Assembly: GCA_008694505.1 (NCBI GenBank)
Contig: VZDJ01007747.1
Span: 2,383,390-2,447,389 of the forward strand
Direction of reading: 5' to 3'
Origin: Cyanoderma ruficeps
Lineage: Eukaryota; Chordata; Aves; Passeriformes; Timaliidae
DNA length: 64,000 bases
Under the pieces are notes generated by a model that was not told the DNA's origin, ran no database searches, and saw only the letters and a program-made list of their open reading frames with translations. Made by a program: the position numbers and the translations under genes. Below, piece after piece: positions 1 to 13,534 of the stretch (position 1 is the first letter of the stretch; each line of letters opens with the position of its first letter).

Positions 1-594
1 ATGTGTCTCGCTGGAAATAACCGGGGTGCTCTTGCCATCCCCGGAATTCCCCCCAGTAGTTCAGCTCTTGTGTTGGTTCGCTTGAGTGTTTTAAGCTTAT
101 AGTGTCTGTATTACTTAGGAAACGTAATATATTGTAATTGGAGGAAAACACCAACTCCTTTTTTTTTTTTTTTNACTTTTTTTTTTTTTTTTCTGCTTCA
201 GGATTTATATTTTTATGGCATGGAAGTGGGTTTTTTGCTTAGGAGCCGTTTCCCTATTGTTAGCTGTAAACTGCCTTTCCAGGCACTCTTTTGTTTTGCA
301 GAGAGCATCGTCCCGGTGTTTAGACAAAGGCAGTGCTCTTAATGCAGCTTTATTGATGTTTCATTTAAAGGAAAAAAGAACACAACCTTTTTCATGCACG
401 ATAGTAGAATGCAATGATCTGCTCTGAAATGTATTAGTGCTCGTGGTTGCACAGGGGCAAACAGAGCTGTGGGAGCGCATCCCTAAGTAATTTCCGGGTG
501 GTTTTGATTTCGTTAATAGTTTTTGTTGAAAATTCTTAGAAGATGCTCTGCACTTAACCATAAATGAACCATGCACAGCTGAAATATAATTTAG

Positions 595-680
595 TATTGG
601 AAAGCGTCTGGTAGCTTTCCAATAAATTTTTATCCAATTGGATAAAAAATTTATAAATTTTTTATCCATTAAATTGGATA
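595..680. repeat. Cluster of AT-rich palindromes
   Basis: Three inverted repeats lie side by side. The first is a hairpin with an 11-bp stem (595-605 pairing with 614-624) and an 8-base loop. The second is a perfect 22-bp palindrome at 627-648 centred on CCAATTGG. The third is a perfect 30-bp palindrome at 639-668 that overlaps the second. A further weak copy of ATCCA...TTGGAT follows to 680. I do not recognise a known repeat family here. It could be the remains of a small foldback element or an AT-rich cruciform-prone site. Confidence 0.75.
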
Positions 681-2455
681 AATAAGCTTGGCTGACATTA
701 CGTCTGGAGGCGGGCCACTCTGAAAGATTCTGGTACTTGAGAATTTTCACTTAGCCACATTTATGTAAGTCAGCGCATCTTCTTGCCCCTTTTTCTAGAA
801 AAATGGGGCAGAGCGCACGCCTGAATGTAGGATAAGGACAGATGCACCAAGGGAGGCTCAGAGTTCTCTCCATGTCCATAAGCCCTCCTGCAAGATGTCA
901 CAGGAGGCAAGTAAGGACTACTTGCTGGTTCTGCTTACTGTCCTCCCTGGAAAGAGAGGTTAAAAAGTTGCATCTGATCATGTCATGTATTACTGTGCTC
1001 AAACTGGTTGTAATTCCTAGCCAGGGAGCTTTCCCTGCAGTTTGCAGCTGCTTCTTAGGGACGGGTGTGTTGTGGTTTCAGGGGATGGTGCAGGCTGAAG
1101 AGCTGCCTTCCAGTGGTGCCTAGACACATTTTCAAATGAAACTGGTAAAGGTGTTACTTGGGTGGCACACTTGGGTGACAAGCTCTTTCCACTTTTCTCA
1201 GGCACAGGTAGTGATCCTGGCCCTTTCGGAGGAGTTGGGGTGTAACAATAGGATAGCAGAAATTTTAAATAGGCCACAAGGAAGAAGGAGGAAATCCTTC
1301 CTATTTATTCCTGTTTATTTCACTGTCATAGCACAGAGTAGTTTTTCTGCATACTGAGGTGCAGTCAGCTGGGAAAATAGTAAGCTAGATTTGGAAATAA
1401 GGATTACCACTTGCCTTTATTTAATACACAGAGAGAATTTAAGTATTGGACAAAATAACAGTAAAAATAATAATAATTGGATAAATAAGCAGTATTATTT
1501 TATTTTTATGTGTACGGAAGACACAGTGAGTTGGTGGTACCTAGACTTGCTGCAAACTTTCACAGAAAGTCCCAGATTCGCTTGTTCAAGAGAGCAAACT
1601 TGTAGCTTGATTTGGGGGGGCTCCTGTGTCGCAAAGCCTTGTCATGCTCTCTACCTTTTTTGCTTTCATGAGTGTGTTCAGTTTTCTCTCCAAATAATCA
1701 GTTTCCCCTGCCCTTTTTGCTCTCATGGCAGAATTGCTGCTGACCTCTGCTGTTCCAACGGGCAGGGATCCTGTTTCCAGGCTAGGTCCTTATTGGAGTC
1801 TCTTGTGGAGGCCCAGCGCTGTCGCTGTGTTTGCTGAGAGTATTTGCACTGCTAACACAGACTCTGGTCCTCAGCCTGTATTTTCCTGTTCCATGTTCTC
1901 TCCTGAGCTATAAATGTGTGTGTGACTTTAGTCATATGTGCAATGCAAAAGAAGGGAGTCAAAATCTGCTTTGGTGTTGGTATAAATTCTTATTTCTCTC
2001 TGTGTGTCTCACTGGTTCTTATCTGGTGTGAAGTAAAGCCTGCATGAGAGAAAATCCTTTGGCCTTTTTTGAGAGGGACTTTCAGTTGAGGATCTGGGGC
2101 TTCAAACTTGAGTGTGATTTGGTTTTTCCCATTTCCTGCAAAGTAAACACAGTTTGTGTAAGATCATACCTTGTAACATAAAACTAAAAGAATACCTTCC
2201 TGACAAGCAGGACCTAAGTAATAATGAGTACACTCTTTATTTTGTTGTTTTTTTTTTTAAGAAAGAGTATTCTGTAGGAAATAAATCTATTTAATGCCAA
2301 ACCGTCTGGCTTTAATTTTTTATTGAAGCTTGTTATTGTGTCAGCACAGGCATGCTTAATGAAATTACTGACGGGTACATTTTTGAAAGAATGGAAGGAT
2401 ATGTAACTAAGTGTTATACATAGCCTTTGAAATTCATTGTTGCAATAGACCGTAG

Positions 2456-2481
2456 AATCTAATCACTTCTGTGATTAGATT
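2456..2481. repeat. Perfect short hairpin
   Basis: An 11-bp perfect inverted repeat, AATCTAATCAC with its complement GTGATTAGATT, is separated by the four bases TTCT. It lies in the FAM241A intron. No flanking repeat family is recognised, and the structure may be a chance hairpin. Confidence 0.7.
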
Positions 2482-5400
2482 TGAAAACTGAACTGGATGA
2501 TAATTTGATTTGTATTCTTTGTAGGTTTGCATGCAAAGGTAATTGCACCTATTTTAATCTTCAAAGCACTGCATGACCTAGGTCGTTTCTTCCACCTCTC
2601 CTGTATTTCCGTGCTGGGGTTTAGAAGAAGTAACTGAAGGCACCCAAAGATTCAGCCATGGGAGTAGGTTGCTGCTTTGGCCCTCAAAGTCACATTTTTT
2701 TCCTAAATGTTGATAGTTATTAGTCAGGCACATAAATTGTCCTGTATTTTCAACATCACTAGAGATAAGGACCTCAAACCTCCTTCTCTAACCCACTTCC
2801 TAAAATAGGTTGGCCACTGTCACATTACTGCGTTCTAATAAATCTCATCAACACCTATGAATTAAACTATTAAATAAAAAAAGTGTGAGTGTGTATTAAT
2901 AGAAGTTGATGCAGAAGTCCTGCATTTGCATTGCCTGCATCCTGCACGTGCCCTACTGCAGGACATGAGGTGGTATTAGCAGGATGTACAGCACCCTGTC
3001 TGTCTGTAGGGACTTTGAAGCCAAGCTGTGTGTCACAGTGGAGCTCCTGACAGCTGTGGCACTGTGGTTGCCTTCTGTACTGAGAACTACAGGCAGTTCC
3101 CTGTCTGGGCAAGTTCCTTGTAATCAACATTGAAGGTAATAACAAAATTCCCAGTTGGTTCAGTGGGGCCAGGATCTCCACATCATGCTGGTTTAGGATA
3201 TGCAGAATCCACACTGCTGCTCAAGTGTAAAACCAAGGCTTCTAGAAAATGTTTAAGTGTAGAGTTAATATGTACTACATGTATTTGCTAGTAGATTTAT
3301 TAGCATAGAAAATCACCATTTCATTAACCCAGGTTTGTAAGCCTTTGGGATGCCTTACTGTTTTTTTGAACAGTGTTTTATGACTGTAAGTGGAGTATTT
3401 TATCTTCTAATAGATGGCTTCAGATTTAGAGGTGCTGTTTACAAAAGGGCTTTGAGAATTGAGAGCTTTGGTGAGGAGGTATGGATGTCTTAACTAAGTT
3501 CAAGCCCTGAACTTTTTCAGTAACTTTACAGTATCACTAGTATTTCTCCAGAATGGGGAGGATGAGCAGAAACAGAACTAGAGAGTATATAAACAGAACT
3601 AGAGAAAGTATCAACAGAGCTGTGGTATGCCTTGTGTAAAATCTTCACTAGACTGTTGGGTGGTTGTGTGCTGTGTTTCTCAGAATGGTATCATTTCAGT
3701 CATAAGTCAGTAATGACCAAGAATGTTTTAAAGTACACTTGTATATGTGGAACTTGTAATGCCTAAGGCTGGAAACCTATTTCTAATTTATTCCACACTG
3801 AGATAATCTGAAAATTGTAGGTTTCTCCTGCTCACGGTTGTTGGAATTTGTTTCCAAATGTAGTCATGCTTGAAAGTAGGACTTAATCCCAAATTTGTTC
3901 TGGCTCTACAAATAAACTAATTCTGTTACAGAGGTTCATAACTATAAAATAATAGATGATAATAACTTTCTTAAAAGCATTATTAAGTTTTCTGGGACTT
4001 AACAGCATTTGAAGAAAAAACCCCAGTCCTGCAAACATACCTGTAGCGCCTATAAAGATAAGGATGATATGCTGTTTGAATGATGGGAAGATCCCATTTT
4101 CTTAAAAAGTATTCTGCAGATAGAAGTGAGTGGAAATATCCTCTCTTTAAAAGCAAAATTAACAGCTGTTGCTTTTCAGCAAGCCAGTGCATTTGATACC
4201 ACGCTGAATGTGTGGGTATTGCAAACCTTTTTGCTGAGTCAGGCTGACCAGTTTTTGTGGGGAGATAGAGAGAGCACTAAAGGCAATCCTGGCTCTGGTA
4301 CATTGCAGCTATGTTAATTATCGGAGTGGGAACAGCCTTGCCCTCATAGCTGGGTGTGATAAAGAGTGAGTTAGCTGGTAGAGAGTCAGTTGGAGTCTGC
4401 TGGCTGTGCTGTGACAGGAGGAAGGGACAGGAGGTCATGTTAGGGACAGGAAGGAGCAAGCTGAAGCGGCAGAAGGAAGAGAGGAAGAGCCAAAACTGTG
4501 TGGAGCTGCCCATGGGAGGCTACAGGGAAAAGGTACGAGAGGCTTCTAGGTAACAAGGTGCTGACACTTGAAGCCTTCTGAAATTTTACCGAAGCATTCT
4601 GAGTGTACTGGCCATCTTGACAATGACAAGTTTTACTGGGGACCCTGATAAATGAAATTCGGTAGAAATTCAATGTTGCAGGTGTAATAGAAAGATGGAT
4701 TGGATACTGCATTTGATGTAGTCTCTGTGTAAAATTGCAGTATGGATAGGGTCACCTTACAGGGACAGTAGCAGGAACATAAGAAAGAGTGTAAACAGCA
4801 TCCTGAAGTGGGGGAGTCAGTAGCTCTTGACGTGAGGGCAGGGAGGTTTCCTCTCCCACAGACCTTCCTGTGCCAGGTTACTGTCTTTCACACTTTTTCA
4901 TCTGGTGCTCTATTAGTGGGGAATTTACTCCCGAAATTATGGGACTTTTTTGTCTTTATCGAGGGAAGCCTCTATTCTTTTTGAAGCTATCTCTGTTCCA
5001 CTCATACACGAGTTAAAGTATCTGGAAAAGCCTTTTCATCTCTCTCATGCAAAACTTCTCCTGGTATTTCAGAGTTTGTTCCAGCAATAGTTGATTCTAA
5101 ACTTGAGTTGCTGTAAAAGCTGACTAAAGGGAATCCAGCGCTGTTGCTTTTTTATGTTGTTGCTTGTTTCTATAGAAACATCTTGTCTCAATTTTATAAA
5201 TGACTTCTAGATTCTTGCTGTAAAATGCATGTTAACCCAATCTTTGGTTTGCAATCTTTTAACTTCCTCTAAGTATGCCACTTTTATTGGTAGCTGCTGT
5301 AAAGTACATTTGGTATTAAGAATTTTTCTAGTTTTCTTGCATTTGCTTCTTTTGCCCAGAGTAAACAGTTAAACTTAGGTTTTTTTCCTGTCTTGTTTTT

Positions 5401-8400
5401 CATCTAGAATTGAGGTATTGGGTTTTTTTTTCATTTCCCAATCTATTCATCTTTTCATAGTTAAATATCAGATTAAAATTAGGCTGGAGAAATGAACCTG
5501 GTTGGTTGTGGTTGTTTTTTTTTTCCTCTGCAGACAGTTGAAATTAATTTTTTTATCTTTATAGTCTGTTGGCTGAATATCAAGATGTTTTTACTGCTTA
5601 CGTTTACAAGGTTAAATACTAATTGTTAGTTTTATGCTAGCAAATGATGCAAAGGGATACCGGTCTCTTCCTGTATAAAGAGGAAGAAAATAAGAAACAT
5701 TTCCAATAAAATCATTTGCCCTTCTTAAGGCAAATTTCACTTTCTTTTCGTTAAGTGTAAGATATCTTTTAAGTACAAGAAAGCAGGGTGAGGTCCTGAT
5801 CAGATGCCAGTAACGAAACTGTTTTGCATGTGTGGAGGAGTAGGAGGCAGAAAGGCGTCACCCACCAGGCCAGTGTGTCAGCTGGGTTTGTGCTGGTGCC
5901 CTGCAATGGGGTGAGGCTGTGGCTTGCACAGAGAGGAGGCCACCAGCTGGGAACCTGCTCCTGGCTGCAAATCTCCAGAGCCTGTCCATGGCAATGCACA
6001 GGGTGGTCGTATGGCTGAGTACCGGCGATTGGATCATTCAGTCCCTCAGGACTTCCATGGCTGTCTACCCAACTATTAAATATTTGTAGCGGTGTGTTGG
6101 CTGGTGTTTCCCTATCTGCATCCAGCAGGAGTTGGTCTCTTATTCTGGAGGAGAGGGAACTTGTGGTTACTTCCATCCTGATCTGTCATCTGCTTGCTTT
6201 CTTCTCTTTTTTTTTTCTTAAGAGTGGTCCCAAAGTATTTTCAGTTTTAGTTTGTATCTTCTAAAAAAGATAACTCTGAGGCATTCTCTTCTGAACATTA
6301 ACGTCCCAACTTACTGAAAAATACTCCTGTGTTTTTGAAAGTAAGCTTGTTCTTAAAGTCATATCTCACTGGCTTTTTTGACATTTAGGTGTCTGTGGGC
6401 TTCACCCAGACACACCACCTGTTCCCTGGAGTAAAAATAACCACGACTGGAGTAAAATAGATAGTGAGCAGTTAAATAGTGCAGAGAAAACTTCTTACTT
6501 GGGAAAAAAAATTGAAATGTACAGATGGGCATGTGAATGTGATATCCCTGCATTTCTTTATTAGAAGGTTGGGGTTTTTTTCATTCAGAATTCATCCCTG
6601 CATTTTTTATTACAGGGATTTTTTAACATCTCATTCAGATATGATTCAACACGTGCTTGCTATGAAACTCAAAAGGGATTTCTTTTCTTTATAATGTGGA
6701 AATAATTCTCTTAAATATGCCATTCCTTTTCTTTCTTTTATAATTGTACGTGTGATGAATTGTGATCTGAGGTATGTCAAACAATTTGGAGGCACTGCTG
6801 CTTTTCTGTGTTGGAGGTGAACATCATGTATACCTTTGTGTCCTCTCTCATTGCCTTGTTTGCCCAGAAGCACTTTTTTGACTGTAAAATCATAAGTTTT
6901 TACGTGGAGAGTAGTTATTTTCCCAGTTCTTTGGCCTTTTCTCCTCCATTGTTGGAGTTCAATGTTTGTCTAATGCCCTTTCAGGCAGTTAATGCAGGAA
7001 AAGAGGTAATTACAGAGTTGTACTCAGTCTGGTGCTCTTGGTAAGTCTGTGGTGTGAATTTTTCAGGTTGTTTGAGCAAGAGAAGACTGTTGAGGTTTCT
7101 TCTATTCATTAGTCATGACCAAATAGAAGAATGCAACTTGGTTTGCTTTAATGGATCTTGTATCTTCAGAGTGGTTGAATGGATGAGGGTTTTTTAACTA
7201 AACATCCTGAATCTTCATCTGGAACAGGTTCCTTATGTTCATCTATTCCTTCCTCCCACAGAACAAAGGCTTTTGAACTTTATCCAATTATTTCACTCAA
7301 GCCGGTTATTTGTGGGTTTTTTTTCCACACTCACACAAAAATCCCAAACTAAACACGCCCTCTCAAGATTCTTGGGCTAAGTGTGGAAAACTATGGATGA
7401 AGCTGCTACCTCAGCAGATGAAATGCCTGGAAGGCCATAACTGTGCCTGTTCTCTGCATAGCCACATCAGAGGTGAGGTTACAGAACTGAAACTTATGTT
7501 TACTTAAGAGCTGTTCAGTCCTCCCAGCACAAAAAATAAATGTTAAATCTGTGCTCCCATGCTATTTTTGATTAGCCACAGGAAAATAAGTTCTCAAGAG
7601 TGTAGGGTAGTTTTGTGTCCCTCTTGGATCCATTTGTGTTCTGCACCCACCAAGAGCTTGGCAGACTTTCTTGGTGTGATCTGCAAATGGTCAGGTGCAG
7701 GAACTGTGTGCTCTCAGCGATTTGAGGGGAAAAGACCATAAACTGGCTACATTACACATAGGAGATGCAGACAGGATCAGTTGTAGGCCATTGTGACAAG
7801 TTCAGTGTTAACTTTATCCTTCCCTCCTGAGAAATAGCATATGACTCACTGCAAAGATGGCTTCTTTCTGGGGGGAGGATGTTCTGATGGGATCTCATGT
7901 TTTGCTGCCTGGTCAAAGCACTCTTTGAAAGAAAGTGAGAAGAAGATTGTCCTGTCAGACTGATGTGGCATAGGGAGACTGTCAGGCTGTGCTCGTGACA
8001 TACCGTATGTTTTCCTGAGTTTAGGAAGCAGTGAGTTTCAGTGAATGTGTGGAAGTTTGCCATAAGTAGGGGTAATTAGTGATCAGAACACAGGGAATTT
8101 TGTGTGTTGTGTTGATGACAAACATAACTTGAAAAGCCACAACCGGATGTTAATTGGGCTCAGTAGGATGAGTAAGACTTTACCTTCTTTGTAGTTTTAA
8201 AGCTAGTCAAGGAAAAAATTCAGTTACATGGGGATTTTCTTTCAGAAGCACTTCAGGGGTGTAGGAGCATCAGCTTTTCTGGAGGCAGACAGAACTTGGC
8301 ACTTAATAGCTCCTCTGTGACCTCCTCTTAGGGTTTCGTTCTGAAAAAAAGGTAATTTTATGGCATCCTGCATCACAACTGCGAGTGCCTGTCATGCTTC

Positions 8401-8799
8401 TGCTTGGAGCATCAAAGCCCCTAAGTCATTTGGCCTTAACAGAGGGGAAAATGTAGTTCCAGGTTTCAGTATAAAAGGTTTTCAGAGTTTGGATCTTCAA
8501 GTTCTGAGTTTCTGCCAGTAAACAGTGGGAGACAGCAGACTGTGGCTTTGCTGATGAAAATGTGCCATTTTGAATAGGGAGGGAAATTTTACAATACCAA
8601 ACATCTGAAAAGACCAGAGGAAGTGAGGTGGTTGATGGGAACCTGCAGGTACCAGTGGGTTTGTGAAGGATATTGTGCTGAGCAGTGGAGCAGATCAGAT
8701 GCTTCCCTTTCTGTTCTGTATGATAACTCTGTTTTTAACTTTAAATAATTTAAAATAAAGAATTAGAAACCAAATTCAAAATTGAGTATGGTGTGCTGC

Positions 8800-9088
8800 A
8801 AGCTCTGGAGCCCTCAGCACAGGAAAAAAAACATGGACCTGCTGGATTGAGTCCAGAAGAGGGCCATGAAGATGCTCAGAGATGCATGAAAATGCACCTC
8901 TCCTGTTAAGACAGGCTGAGAGAGTTGAGGCTCTTCAGCCTGGAGAAGAGAAGGCTCCAGGGAGCCATTATGGCACTTTCCAGTGCCTAAAAGGGGGGAA
9001 CTGGAGAGGGACTTTTTATAGGGGCATGTAGGGATAGGACATGAGGGAATGGTTTCAAACTGACAGAGGATAGATTCAAACTAGATCA
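8800..9088 (+). mobile_element. CR1 LINE fragment
   Basis: This is a fragment of the chicken-repeat-1 (CR1) non-LTR retrotransposon in + orientation. It shows the usual run of CR1 landmarks in order: a CTCTGGAGCCC-like block, ACATGGACCTG, GAGTCCAGAAGAGGGCCA, a GAAGATG block, GGCTCTTCAGCCTGGAGAAG, AAGGCTCCAGGGAG, a CAGTGCCTAAA block and a GGTTTCAAACTGA-like block. Both ends are cut off: the reading frame is disrupted, and the terminal 3' microsatellite typical of CR1 is missing. CR1 is the dominant LINE of birds and is also found in reptiles, so this supports an avian source. Confidence 0.9.
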
Positions 9089-12000
9089 TCCCAGTAAGTC
9101 TAAAATAAAATTATATTGATATAAAATTAGTTTAAATTACAGTAAGAAGTAATTCATTACATTAATTTCATAAGAAACATTAGGTTAGGAAACAAATGCA
9201 GTCAGCATTTCTAATGCATTCTAGTTTAGACTTACTCACTTAGGAAAACCTCACTCTCCTTTCTCCTTCAGGAATAATACTTTGTATTTGGTGAGTGTCT
9301 TTCAGCCAGTTGGAGGAAGGAGGGAAGAGAATTCTTGTCTGGGAGGCAGTGCTGCTGTTCCTCTTTTTTCAGGATGTATTTTGGGCACGTATTAATCTAT
9401 ATCCATCTAGATCTCTGGCTGCACTACTGTTCCCCAGTCCCTCTGAATTTCTTCATCACTCCTATGTTTCAAAGAGTGATGAAAGGCAAACAAATATAGA
9501 TGAAGTGGCCCTCTCTTACATTCCCTCCTGAACTGTAGCAGATGAAATCTGGGAGTGCTCCCTGCAAGGCACCTGTTATTTATGAGGAGAAGAGCAGCTG
9601 GGAAAGGCCTGGAAAGCATGTTTTCTCTGGGATCTGTGCAGACCAAGAAAGTCCCTCTGCTCCCTCCTGATACACAATTGATTCTTAAAAGTTATGAAGC
9701 CTAGGCTGGGCTGTTGATTTTTTTTAAACTAGCAGCTATGAAGCAGACACTTCTGCTTTTGCAGGAGGAAGCTCTGGTTTTGCTGAGGCAAGGGGGTGCA
9801 GCTGCTTGGAATGGGTACATTTCTCTCTCTACATTTTGTCTGTTATGGTAGTATCCGTCTAGCTTCAGGCTGATTCAGCAAGAGTAGTATGAAAATAGCC
9901 CTATGAAAATAGTTCAGTAAAAATTAAAGAGTCAGCTGGGAACTGTGTGTTCGCTGAAGACGGCCAATTCTAAAATTGTTTAGAAAAGTATTTTTTGGTG
10001 GAAGAAAAAAAATAATAATTTGGTTCTGAGGCTGTGATTTGAGAGCTATGGCTCATATATGGGATTGCATGCTGTTTTACTGTTGCCCTGAAGTTAGTGA
10101 GAGAAATTCTAGCTGCAATGTTGAAGCTTATTTATTATTTCTTTAGCTGTTTGGAGTATGGTAACATTACTGGCATTTGCCCTAAAGGTTCTGTTTCAGC
10201 TACACCTCTGAAGAAATGTATTTGTCCAACATGTGAAATATTTTGCAATAGTAAAGAAAAATATACCATAAGTGTTCCATGAGTGTTCATCTGTTCTCAG
10301 CTTCACTTGCTTTTTGCTGAGTTGCCTGAAGCAATATATACTTAGCTTGAATTAACTGAAGCAGACTTTGAAGTCTTGAGAATTTCCGTGATCATTCTGA
10401 AAGGTTTCGTAAGCTATTGAGAAATATTTGGAAAAATAACTTGACACTTGTTCTATAATTAAACATACACTTGTCAGTCTCTGTGCCTGGCAGGACTCTG
10501 TGTGTAATTGCTTTAGAATCCATGAATCTACCCTTGTTTGAGAAGGTGAGGGAGGGGTAATGAAAAAAATCAAAAATACCTGGACAGCCTAAGTGGGGTG
10601 GAATTTACTGTTTACCTTGTTTAAGAGTCGGTGTGCAACTTCTTGCTGTTTGCTTATCAAAGCAAACGGGGCTGCAATCGCATGTCCCACAGCTGCCTCA
10701 TACCAGGAAAGACATTGCTGGCGTGGACACGTGGTTAATCCTGCTGAGCCTGGTGGGAGCTGCAGAGGTGCTTGCAGACCTGTGCCTGCTGGCAGCCTCC
10801 TGGCCAGTGCTGCACTTGCTCTTGAGTACCCCTAACAAGCCAGGAGTAGAGAAGTGATATATATGTTTCCCCCCTCCTGGATGCCCTGGCCATGGCTAGA
10901 AAATGTACTGATTTCTCAGCTGTCCTCTCAGAAGTGGTCTCTGCACCACTTGACATGAGCTGTGCTCTGACTCTCTCCACCATCATCTGTCACGCGCTCC
11001 CTCTGGCCTCTGCATGCAAGAAGCAAATAAATGTATTTTCTCTTCCCAGCACATCCCTTCTCTTTTCCCCTAGTTGTTGTGACCAGTATACACTTAAGTT
11101 AAGAGTCTGTTTCTCTCCCTGTGCTCTTTGGGAATGGAGGGATAAGAGTTCCATTATGTTCCCAACTCCACTGACTTTACAGGCAATCACAAGAGGCTCT
11201 GCTTTTCCAGAAGAGACTGATCTTGAAACATTTGGATTATTGATGAGTTAATGTTTCTTTGAATTAAGTAAAGCACAGTTAAAATCAAAATGCTGAAGGA
11301 AGTCCAGTAAGGTGGAGAAAACAAAAAAAGTTTGTGAAGTGGGCTGAAAAGAGGCAAGGGAGAGTCTGTCTCTGCATAACCTCCAGTACTGCAGTTCTCT
11401 CCTCTCAGGCTCTTCTGTAGAACCACAGAAAGAGTGAACAGAATATTAGTTATGAATTAGTTATGAACACATTACTATTTAGGCTTCCTGCACCTGTCCC
11501 TTTATGGGATTCAGTACTGAAGCTTAAACCAGACTCTTTATGAATAATTAAATTTAAAAAAAAATCCAGGTACTTTCAGCTGAGGGACTGAAAGTTGGGT
11601 TTTTTACAGCAACAGCTGTAGAGCTTTACTCAGAGCATTCAGCCAGCAGGTTCTTCATGGTGGCCTGAAGTCTGGCTTAGAAAAACAGTATTGCCTTCCT
11701 TAGGTCTTTGCTGGATGGTTTTCTGTAAGAATGGTAATTCACTTCATTATTTGCTGCTAAATGGAGAGCCTTGCACTGGTGTGAAAGGGGATTTCTGTTT
11801 CTCTACCACAACCATGCGATGGAACAAGGGATGCAGAATATCATTCATCCTTGCAGATGGAACATGTTTGCTTTGAATCTGGGAGTAGACTAATTGCAAA
11901 TAGAGCTTGCAGGCAATTTGTAGGACCTATTGATCAGTCGACTGAATTATTTATGAGTACCTGCATGTGTTTTCACTGCTGCCTAACAGAAGCATTAGAA

Positions 12001-12798
12001 AACTCATGTTCATCACCTTGAAAGCATGTTTGCCCTGTCATATCCAAACACGGCAATACGGTTTTGTGCAAAGAATCTCTGGATACGGGAAGAGAGATGG
12101 GATCTCAGGCTCTAATCTAGTTAAAATTTACATGTTTACATGAAATATACATGTTTTCTGCAGTGATATTTACCTGTGGCATCTCCATTTAAAGACTGAC
12201 CTCTGCCTTCCTGTGCATTTCCTCTGCCATTTTTTATTTCACAAAAAGGCCAGAACTTTTTTCTTCTTCCCTTTGCTTTTTTATACCACCACTTTGCATC
12301 TGTGCAGTCCTTGGGTCTGTCTTCCTTTGCCTGACTTGCATGGCTTCCTACATCAACATCAGGACAAGTGTTTATCACTTTCTTATTGGGATCAAGTGCC
12401 CTTTCTTTTAGCAGTGATTAGTAGCCCTTTAGTTCCCTGGGCTTCAGTGCAAAATACTTCACAGTTCATGTTTAATAGTTTTATATCATTCTTGTAGTTC
12501 TGGAGATGTTCTGGAAGTAATTCAGCCAAATCCCTCCCTGAAATTAGAGGCATCTCATTCCATTGTGGTTGCCCTGACAACCACAGGCTGGTTGCACAGG
12601 TAAGATGTATGACCTGCAGGAAAGCTTTCCACCTCCTCTAGAGTGGCATCTGGAGGGGAGGGAGGCTGTCATATATTTGTAGCACCACTTCAGATGTCCC
12701 AGGTTTGGGCCAATGACAGCATTGTACCAAGGTCACAAGCTATGTAGCATTTTCAATCTCTTGATTTAAGGAGTAGATTCCTTGCATGTATATCTTAG

Positions 12799-13140
<342 letters not shown>

Positions 13141-13511
13141 AATTTTATAGATACTATTTGGATTATGTATTTCTATACTGTCACTGTGTCAGTGGATTTA
13201 TATGTTTAAGTAAATGGGTGATATATCAAAAGCTGCAATGCTTCAAATTGCTGAACTTCTGATGAGGGGGACTAAAATTACATTTTAAGCCAAATCAGCA
13301 GTGCCCTACTACATCTTTTAGGGGGAAGAAAGGAGATGTTTGTAATATAATGGTGTGAAATGTACTGTTTTCTGCACTCTTGGGGCCTTAACCAAAGGAT
13401 TGGCTTTTCTTTTTCCCCTCCCCTCCCCCCATGTTCTTGCTTTGTATAGTGAAAATTTCATGTCTGATTTTAAGAGGACACTTGATGTGAGTGTTCTGTT
13501 TCACTGCTGCT

Positions 13512-13534
13512 GGGGGTGGGGGGGGGGCGGGGGG
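13512..13534 (+). repeat. G-rich tract in FAM241A 3'UTR
   Basis: Runs of five, ten and six G are separated by single T and C bases. The tract lies on the sense strand of the FAM241A transcript about 370 bases after the stop codon. It fits a G-quadruplex motif, since the ten-G run can supply two tracts. Long G runs are also prone to sequencing error, so the exact run lengths are uncertain. Confidence 0.85.

Noticed and set aside
1..102. A frame at the very start reading MCLAG, similar to the human FAM241A start MCSAG.
   Set aside because: The similarity stops after five residues. The rest is not acidic or Gly-rich like exon 1 of the family, no good donor follows, and a match exactly at the window edge is most simply chance.
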